Shown: one piece after another, positions 58,938 to 64,000 of the stretch
Position numbering within the stretch: position 1 is the stretch's first letter
How the letters are laid out: each line of letters begins with the position of its first letter
IMG/VR virus record: IMGVR_UViG_3300022935_000005
Span: 124,001-188,000 of that record
Direction: 5' to 3' (one strand)
Source of the DNA: a virus
DNA length: 64,000 nucleotides
Notes under the pieces: generated by a model
Told to the model about the DNA's origin: nothing
What the model saw: the letters and a program-made list of their open reading frames with translations, nothing else
Database searches by the model: none
Translations under genes and position numbers: made by a program

Positions 58938-60511
58938 TAGAACAAACATACAAGGTCGTCAGCTTCGGAGACGATGCCCGTGAACGAGTCCGTGTTGGTG
59001 TAGAGACATTAACGGATGCTGTAAAAGTTACGATGGGACCCAGCGGACACAACGTCTTGATTGAGCAGCCTTCTGCTCCCCCTATATTGACAAAGGACGG
59101 TGTCACAGTCGCTAGAGCAGTGAACTTGCGAGATAAATTTGCGAATCTCGGCGTACAATTAGTTCGTGAAGCAGCACAAAGAACAGCTGAAGAAGCTGGT
59201 GATGGAACAACAACTGCGACTGTTTTGGCTAATGCTCTGTATAGAGAAGGACTGACCGCTCTTGATAATGGGACAGGTCTACGAGAGCTTCGAGAAGGAA
59301 TGCAGACTGCAACAACTGAGCTGTGCCAGAGAGTACAAGATGCTGCCACACCGATAACGTCGGATGACGAGCTTCTTAAAGTCGCAAACATATCTGTTAA
59401 TCATGAGACAGAGCTAGCTCGTTTGATTGTGGAAGCGATAAAAGCAGTGGGAGACCACGGCACAGTGACAGTTGACGAAGCAAAGGGGTTTGCGAGCTCT
59501 CTAGAGGTTGTGGAAGGATGCGAGCTCGATAGAGGATATACTTCGCCTTATTTTGTGAACAAGCCGGCTCGCATGGCTTGTGAGCTCCAGAATCCAGCTA
59601 TTTTGGTAACAGACCAGAAGATATCCGCTGTTAGTCATATTATGCATTTTATGGAGGAGTCGCATAGGGAGAACCGTCCTTTCGTGATAATTTCTCCTGA
59701 AGTTGCTGGTGATGCAATGCAGGCGCTAATTGCGAATACGACAAAGAACATTCTTAAGTCATGTGTTCTCGCAGCACCAGAATTTGGAAATGCACGTCTA
59801 GAATCTCTAAGAGACCTTTGCGTGTTATTGGGGTGCGAGCTCCTGACCGGTGATCCTTCAGGCTGGAGAGAAAAGAAGCTGTCCGACTTAGGCAGCTGTA
59901 AGAAACTATCGGCGTTTCGGTTTAGAACGATATTCGTTGGCGCCCGAGGTTCTAAAGAAGAGTGTGAGAACAGGTCTATGGAGATAAAAGATGCAATGGG
60001 GACGTCAGACGATGATCTAAGACAAGTTCTTTCTCGAAGGCTCCGGCGTCTTAATAGCGGAATCGGGATTCTACGAGTTGGCGGTTCAACGGAAGCGGAA
60101 ATTGGAGAGAGAAAAGATCGTGTTGAAGACGCTCTATACGCCACAAAAGCTGCGATGCAAGAAGGTATTGTGGCAGGGGGTGGTTCTCTTCTAGCAAAAC
60201 TAGCGAAGCAAAGACTAGACAGTAGCGAGAAAATCAGCGCCGGTGAGAAAGTTGTATACACCGCCGCGTGTGAACCGTTACTCCAGATTGCTTTAAACTG
60301 TGGATCGTCTCCTGACGAAATATTAGATGAGGTTGGTGAAAAACCCGCTGGGTACGGATATAATGGTATCAGTGGCGAGGTTTGTGATTTGCTTGATGCG
60401 GGTGTTATTGATCCTGTTAGGGTTACGAGACTAGCACTTCAAAATGCTTCAAGCGTTTCTATAAACCTACTCTCAATTGGCTGTACAATGGTAGAAGATC
60501 AGTTAGACTAA
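58934..60511 (+). CDS. groEL: GroEL chaperonin
   Basis: Encodes 525 residues with normal layout: DAVKVTMGPSGHNVLIE, ATP-site GDGTTTATVLA (about residue 85), apical domain in the middle, and RVEDALYATKAAMQEGIVAGGG with the ATPase Asp near 395. The Gly-Gly-Met C-terminal repeats of bacterial GroEL are missing. No GroES gene is found in the window, so it uses host GroES, a phage co-chaperonin elsewhere, or none. It probably folds large virion proteins. Confidence 0.93.
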   Translation: MIEQTYKVVSFGDDARERVRVGVETLTDAVKVTMGPSGHNVLIEQPSAPPILTKDGVTVARAVNLRDKFANLGVQLVREAAQRTAEEAGDGTTTATVLANALYREGLTALDNGTGLRELREGMQTATTELCQRVQDAATPITSDDELLKVANISVNHETELARLIVEAIKAVGDHGTVTVDEAKGFASSLEVVEGCELDRGYTSPYFVNKPARMACELQNPAILVTDQKISAVSHIMHFMEESHRENRPFVIISPEVAGDAMQALIANTTKNILKSCVLAAPEFGNARLESLRDLCVLLGCELLTGDPSGWREKKLSDLGSCKKLSAFRFRTIFVGARGSKEECENRSMEIKDAMGTSDDDLRQVLSRRLRRLNSGIGILRVGGSTEAEIGERKDRVEDALYATKAAMQEGIVAGGGSLLAKLAKQRLDSSEKISAGEKVVYTAACEPLLQIALNCGSSPDEILDEVGEKPAGYGYNGISGEVCDLLDAGVIDPVRVTRLALQNASSVSINLLSIGCTMVEDQLD

Positions 60512-60530
60512 AACAGGAGTGAGAAATCAT

Positions 60531-60827
60531 ATGTCTAAACCGCAACCAACCTTTAATTTTGACGACTTGGGTCTCTTTAGGGAAGATAAGATTCGAAGAG
60601 AAGTTTTTTCCCTTGAAAATAAAAGAGGTGCTCTTATTCGTTCAGCTCGCGAAAAGTCAGATAAGACAGAGTTAGAACGAATTAATGCGCAGATTTTGCT
60701 AGTTGAGAACGATATTTGTTATCTGCAAAGAGAGCTAGACGTTAGGGAAAAAAGAAAGAAAGCTCACGAAAAATTCCTACAAAAAAATAAGAATAATCGT
60801 GCAAGAGGCGGCAGAACTGTTGTATAA
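60531..60827 (+). CDS. Small coiled-coil protein
   Basis: Encodes 98 residues from ATG 60531 (AGGAG 12 bases upstream; the in-frame GTG 60519 overlaps that box). FNFDDLGLFRED then a charged coiled coil and a basic end (KNNRARGGRT). Function unknown. Confidence 0.55.
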   Translation: MSKPQPTFNFDDLGLFREDKIRREVFSLENKRGALIRSAREKSDKTELERINAQILLVENDICYLQRELDVREKRKKAHEKFLQKNKNNRARGGRTVV

Positions 60828-60828
60828 T
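60800..60828 (+). promoter_or_regulatory. Promoter of the sigma factor operon
   Basis: TGCAAG (60800-60805), 17 bases, TATAAT (60823-60828), within the end of the upstream gene. A TCGTG flank precedes it as at 34264 and 56708. Confidence 0.5.
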
Positions 60829-60882
60829 GTTTATGTTGGTTGGAATGGTTCTAGCTAACTGGTAACAAACAATGGAGGCCAA

Positions 60883-61641
60883 ATGATCTTAGATTCATAT
60901 TTTGAAAAAGTAGGGAACCACTCTCTTCTCAGCAGAGAAGAAGAGGTCGAGCTAGCGAAAGCTATCGAGAATGGCGACGCTCGAGCCCGTAACAAGATGA
61001 TTGAGTCAAATCTTCGTCTTGCTATTTCTATTGCGAAGAATTTTCGTGATAAGGGCTGTTCTTTTGAGGACCTGATTCAAGAATCTAACCTTGGACTTAT
61101 TCGCGCTGTCGATAGGTTCGACTGGCGTAAAGGCTTTAAGTTCAGTACCTACGCTGTGTGGTGGATTCGTCAAGCGGTCCAAGCTCATGTTGCAGGTCAG
61201 TCCGGTGCGATTAAGATGCCAACATCTGCTCGAGCCATCATGTATAAGGCGCAGAAGTTTCGAGAAGAGTACGCTGAGGAGTTCGGATGTGATCCATCGC
61301 CTGATGAAGTTGCAACCGCTGTAGGTATTCCAACTGAGACTCTTAGGGCGATCTACAAATCTGGATCAAATGCTGTCTCTCTGGATCGTCCACTTGCAAG
61401 TGATGATTCTGGTGGTCGTACCTTCGCAGAGGTTGTTGGTGGCGTCGATGATAGCGATCCTGGAGAAGAGCTAGATAAGGTAGCTGTCAGGAAGATTCTG
61501 ACTCAAGCGCTTAGAAAGCTGACACCCCGTGAGGAAAATATTATCCGTCTCCGGTTCGGCCTAAGTGAAGAACCTTCGAATCACCAAGAGTTTCCAGTAA
61601 CCGAACAAATGAAAGAAGAGATGAAAAGGAGAGTTAAGTAA
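60883..61641 (+). CDS. Sigma70-type factor lacking region 4.2
   Basis: Encodes 252 residues with GGAGG before the ATG. Region 1.2 (LLSREEEVELAKAIENGD), 2.1-2.4 (LRLAISIAKNF, FEDLIQESNLGLIRAVDRFDW, FSTYAVWWIRQAV) and region 3 (FREEYAEEFGCDPSPDEVATAV) are all clear. Region 4.1 (LRKLTPREENIIRLRFGL) is followed only by a short charged end. The -35-reading HTH 4.2 is missing here and a matching HTH is encoded by the next gene, which overlaps by one base. It probably directs host RNA polymerase to phage promoters. Confidence 0.88.
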   Translation: MILDSYFEKVGNHSLLSREEEVELAKAIENGDARARNKMIESNLRLAISIAKNFRDKGCSFEDLIQESNLGLIRAVDRFDWRKGFKFSTYAVWWIRQAVQAHVAGQSGAIKMPTSARAIMYKAQKFREEYAEEFGCDPSPDEVATAVGIPTETLRAIYKSGSNAVSLDRPLASDDSGGRTFAEVVGGVDDSDPGEELDKVAVRKILTQALRKLTPREENIIRLRFGLSEEPSNHQEFPVTEQMKEEMKRRVK

Positions 61642-61919
61642 TGAGTATGCCAAAAGGATTCAAAGCACAGAATGGATATGCAACAGTCGGAGACCGCGGG
61701 GGTCTCGGGTATCGAGAGATTGCTGAGGTTATGACGAACAACGGCGATTCGATGAAGCATTCAGCAGCGCGTAATTATTTTCTGCAGGGTATGCGAAAGC
61801 TAGCCGCACCTCTCGCAGAAATGTACGGTATGTCTGCCGATGAGATTGATCGTATTGCTTTGGACCCACGCTTTCAAGAGAGTGTAGCTGATCTCATCGA
61901 AGAGGGAATCACGCTATGA
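61641..61919 (+). CDS. Sigma region 4.2-like HTH protein
   Basis: Encodes 92 residues. After KGFKAQNGYATVGDRGG, the stretch LGYREIAEVMTNNGDSMKHS followed by AARNYFLQGMRKLAAPL has the spacing of sigma region 4.2 (REIA ... turn ... AxRxxFxxGMRKL), with a longer turn. The one-base overlap with the sigma gene (TAATG) points to coupled synthesis. It may complete the sigma factor in trans or act as a late co-factor. Confidence 0.68.
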   Translation: MSMPKGFKAQNGYATVGDRGGLGYREIAEVMTNNGDSMKHSAARNYFLQGMRKLAAPLAEMYGMSADEIDRIALDPRFQESVADLIEEGITL

Positions 61920-62233
61920 TGACAGAGCTCTTCAAGAGACTTCAGTCTATTCATATGCGAACCGCGATCTTAGAAGTTCTAGAGTGGGATGATACTGCTC
62001 TAGAACGATTTATGGACGAATTAGAGTTAATGTTGATAGCTGCTCCTCCCAACGTGGAGAAGGCTCTTTTCTGGATTAGGGAAACTCCGTGGGATGCTTT
62101 TAATGGCACGAAAATGCCACACGAGATTTACGGCATTCTTGATCGGGAGATTAGAAATCAACAGAAGGTCTTTACACAGATGACTGAACTCTCTAGAATG
62201 ACTAGACTACCTCCAGACGAAGAGTGGAATTGA
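61916..62233 (+). CDS. Unknown helical protein
   Basis: Encodes 105 residues, overlapping the upstream stop by 4 bases. Helical, WDDTALERFMDELELML and RETPWDAFNGTKMPHEI, with several Trp. Not recognised; coexpressed with the sigma genes. Confidence 0.5.
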   Translation: MMTELFKRLQSIHMRTAILEVLEWDDTALERFMDELELMLIAAPPNVEKALFWIRETPWDAFNGTKMPHEIYGILDREIRNQQKVFTQMTELSRMTRLPPDEEWN

Positions 62234-62234
62234 T

Positions 62235-62606
62235 ATGAGAAATCTCAAGGCGTATCTAAACCGCCGCCGCATAAAAGACTTAAAGAGTTGGGCTTTACAA
62301 AACAACATATTCAATGAAGAAGATCTAAACAGCTTCTGTGCAAGTAAAGAGTTGATGGTTGGAAATGCTATCTCTGAGTTCACGTTCTTTAAAGAGTTGT
62401 CTAAAGAAGAGAAGCCCAGCAAAGTTAGTCCAACAAACGAAACCACAGAGAACGCTTCTGATGCTAAGAGAACGTCGGAAAGCTGGCATACCCCTGCCGC
62501 TCTTCGTCCTTTAAGAAAAGCAACTCCTGAAGTTACTTCTAGCTCTGCTAGAAAGAAGACAAGAAAGCCGAGATCACGTAAGGGAACTGTTAAGGCAGAA
62601 GAATGA
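62235..62606 (+). CDS. Unknown protein with SWHxPAA tail motif
   Basis: Encodes 123 residues. A helical N-terminal 60 residues is followed by a disordered Ser/Thr/Lys-rich tail carrying ESWHTPAALRPLRKAT, the same motif as in the protein at 57428, and a basic end (KKTRKPRSRKGTVK). The tail may be a docking peptide. Function unknown. Confidence 0.55.
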   Translation: MRNLKAYLNRRRIKDLKSWALQNNIFNEEDLNSFCASKELMVGNAISEFTFFKELSKEEKPSKVSPTNETTENASDAKRTSESWHTPAALRPLRKATPEVTSSSARKKTRKPRSRKGTVKAEE

Positions 62607-62776
62607 TACCAAAGTCAGCAAAAGGGTGGTTGTTCCTAGCATTGACTTTTGTGAATGCAACTTTAACGACACATTTTTTGCTAGAGTCTTTGGTGACTCA
62701 ATCTGTCATCAGCGCGATATCGTGCTTTTTATGCGCGATTGTTTGGTCGACTGAAACAGAAACAAAGAAGGGATAA
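62603..62776 (+). CDS. 57-residue two-segment membrane protein
   Basis: ATG 62603 overlaps the upstream stop (ATGA) and the frame stays open to TAA 62776. Two hydrophobic segments, GWLFLALTFVNATLTTHFLL and SVISAISCFLCAIVWS, are followed by a charged end TETETKKG. Size and layout recall small holins, antiholins or superinfection-exclusion proteins. No Shine-Dalgarno, so translation would be coupled. Confidence 0.5.
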   Translation: MIPKSAKGWLFLALTFVNATLTTHFLLESLVTQSVISAISCFLCAIVWSTETETKKG

Positions 62777-62778
62777 AA

Positions 62779-63444
62779 GTGTACAGAAAGCCTTTAACGG
62801 TGTTGGAGAATAGACTGACACTAAAAAAGAAGTCGCTACCGTTTCCTCCAACCTCAGAGATGGGTGACCAAGACTGGGCCGAGATCCAAGATCTGCAAGA
62901 TACCTTCAACGTCCTAGAAGGGTATGGTCTTGCACTACCACAATTGGGTATTTTAAAGCGCGCCGTTATCGTAAATTTTAACGCATTGGGTTTATCTGAT
63001 ATGCCTGCTGCAGAGGTGATGGTGAATCCTGAGATAGAAGCGTGGGGTGAAGACCAGCGCAACGAGGAAGCATGCTTCTCGGTACCCCATATCTCTGCTT
63101 TTGTTCGCCGACCCATTTCTTGTCGTGTCAAGTATACCAACTTACAGGGAGAGCTTAAAACGATAGAACTAGAGGGTTTTCCCGCTGCTTGTTTACAGCA
63201 TGAGATCGACCACCTTGATGGTACACTATATATCGATAAGTCGGGCCGAGTATACGCTGGGATGTTGTTAAAGAAGTGTCTGAAAGCAGAAAAGAAGCTC
63301 CAGAAAGAAAAAGAAGCTGCGCGTCTGGAGTTCGAGAATGAACATAGGGAGCTTATGGGCTTTACGAAGACTAAAACGACTAGTACTCGAAAGCGCGCCT
63401 CAAAGAAGAGAAAAAAACGTCCAAACCGCTCCAAGAAGAAGTGA
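62779..63444 (+). CDS. def: Peptide deformylase with basic C-terminal tail
   Basis: A GTG start gives 221 residues. Motif 1 is GYGLALPQLG (usual GxGLAAPQ), motif 2 EEACFSVP with the metal Cys, motif 3 LQHEIDHLDGTLYID with both metal His and the catalytic Glu. The first 165 residues form a complete enzyme. The remaining 55 are a coiled helix and a Lys/Arg-rich end not found in ordinary deformylases and may bind RNA or the ribosome. It removes formyl groups from new proteins. Confidence 0.88.
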   Translation: MYRKPLTVLENRLTLKKKSLPFPPTSEMGDQDWAEIQDLQDTFNVLEGYGLALPQLGILKRAVIVNFNALGLSDMPAAEVMVNPEIEAWGEDQRNEEACFSVPHISAFVRRPISCRVKYTNLQGELKTIELEGFPAACLQHEIDHLDGTLYIDKSGRVYAGMLLKKCLKAEKKLQKEKEAARLEFENEHRELMGFTKTKTTSTRKRASKKRKKRPNRSKKK

Positions 63445-63499
63445 GTTCTTTCTGTATAATCTTTACTCGCTCTCTACTATTACTAGACTGGAGCTACAA

Positions 63500-63739
63500 A
63501 TGATTAATCGAATTAAGCTAGAGGAAGGATATATCGTAAGAGTGTCAGAGTTGGGTGAGAGAGGCTTCTTTTATCCTTCCTCTCGCAAGATTAGGATAAC
63601 TTCACGCTGCGTCGGTAACCCGGTCCCGGGCTGGCTCACTCAAGAAGACCTGATACCCATCTCAATACCTTCAAGCTGCGTAGAAGATGACAACAGGTAT
63701 GATGAGAAGCCTTACATGGTCGTGTGGTGCTCTAAATAA
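63500..63739 (+). CDS. Small beta-rich protein
   Basis: Encodes 79 residues from ATG 63500 (TGGAG upstream); the open frame runs back to 63338 inside the deformylase gene. Short strands (EGYIVRVSELGERGFFY, RKIRITSRCVG, PYMVVWCSK) suggest a small barrel. A TATAAT-like box precedes it at about 63460. Function unknown. Confidence 0.5.
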   Translation: MINRIKLEEGYIVRVSELGERGFFYPSSRKIRITSRCVGNPVPGWLTQEDLIPISIPSSCVEDDNRYDEKPYMVVWCSK

Positions 63740-63753
63740 GAAAGGATGTAGAT

Positions 63754-64000
63754 TTGGCAAAGCGAAAAAACGTAAGAGTCAGAAAAGTAAACACAACTAA
63801 CTGGGGTCAGCGTGGTGTCTCGATACCTCTAGCAGCGACGATACTAGTTCCATCAGGTCAATGTCCTTTTGTGATAGATGAATACTCAAGAGAAAATGTG
63901 ATCGATTGGATTATTGACCTGACTGAAGAGAAGCATGAAGTAATCACGTACGATAGGAATGTGTACACTTATTGGTTGCGACATTCATTTAGCCCTTTTT
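63754..64000 (+). CDS. Unknown protein (3' partial)
   Basis: A TTG start with AGGATG 6 bases upstream opens a frame that runs off the window end: 82 residues so far. Basic N-terminus (AKRKNVRVRKVNTTNWG), then QRGVSIPLAATILVPSGQCPF and a mixed remainder. Not recognised. Confidence 0.45.
   Translation, partial: MAKRKNVRVRKVNTTNWGQRGVSIPLAATILVPSGQCPFVIDEYSRENVIDWIIDLTEEKHEVITYDRNVYTYWLRHSFSPF

Overview
The window is one dense, entirely plus-strand block of a large tailed-phage genome (a myovirus of the T4 superfamily in its replication and tail genes). I see about 82 genes, no intergenic gap over about 130 bases, no tRNA, no CRISPR array, no insertion sequence and no convincing minus-strand gene. 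Shine-Dalgarno boxes of the AGGAG/GGAGG type, sigma70-like promoters and a Gram-negative-style lysis set (peptidoglycan amidase, holin-like and spanin-like proteins) point to a bacterial, probably Gram-negative host. Class II ribonucleotide reductase, ThyX, glutamine synthetase and degenerate enzyme-fold virion proteins recall large marine phages. The host itself cannot be read from the sequence.

Layout. 1-12.6 kb: tail and baseplate (gp26-like assembly protein with a candidate +1 frameshift product, tape measure, tube-end/baseplate adaptor, LysM/gp53-like wedge, large hub protein). 12.7-22.6 kb: replication and recombination (minimal family A polymerase, DEDDh exonuclease, gp32-like SSB, UvsX/RecA, 5'-nuclease, DnaB-type helicase, class II RNR). 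22.6-26.3 kb: auxiliary and metabolic genes (ClpP-like protease, amidase endolysin, type II glutamine synthetase, acyl-CoA thioesterase, ThyX). 26.4-31.2 kb: a fibre-like protein and four tandem LamG-type paralogues. 31.2-38 kb: base-excision repair pair (MBD4-like and Nei-like glycosylases), dCTPase/dUTPase-like pyrophosphatase, J-domain protein and a full DNA polymerase III alpha subunit. 38-45 kb: a cassette that reads as a DNA hypermodification pathway: a T4 gp42-type dCMP hydroxymethylase, UDP-galactopyranose mutase, GT-B glycosyltransferase, dNMP kinase, UDP-sugar 4-epimerase and cupin, then DHH phosphoesterase, MT-A70 methylase and dCMP deaminase. 45-56.3 kb: a run of probable virion-internal proteins whose N-termini resemble T4 capsid-targeting propeptides, interleaved with holin/spanin-like membrane proteins. 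56.3-64 kb: PD-(D/E)XK-like nuclease, a second 5'-nuclease, GroEL, a sigma factor apparently split over two overlapping genes, peptide deformylase and small unknowns.

How it fits together. The strongest system-level reading is cytosine replacement. dCTP would be removed by the dCTPase, dCMP would be hydroxymethylated by the ThyA-fold enzyme (Asn-to-Asp at the base-recognition position, as in T4 gp42), rephosphorylated by the dNMP kinase and polymerised. The base would then be decorated with a sugar supplied by GalE plus galactopyranose mutase, predicted galactofuranose or a related furanose. ThyX would be the only real dTMP synthase, and the MBD4-like glycosylase could repair deaminated (hydroxymethyl)cytosine. 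This is inference from gene identity and order; nucleoside mass spectrometry of virion DNA would decide it.
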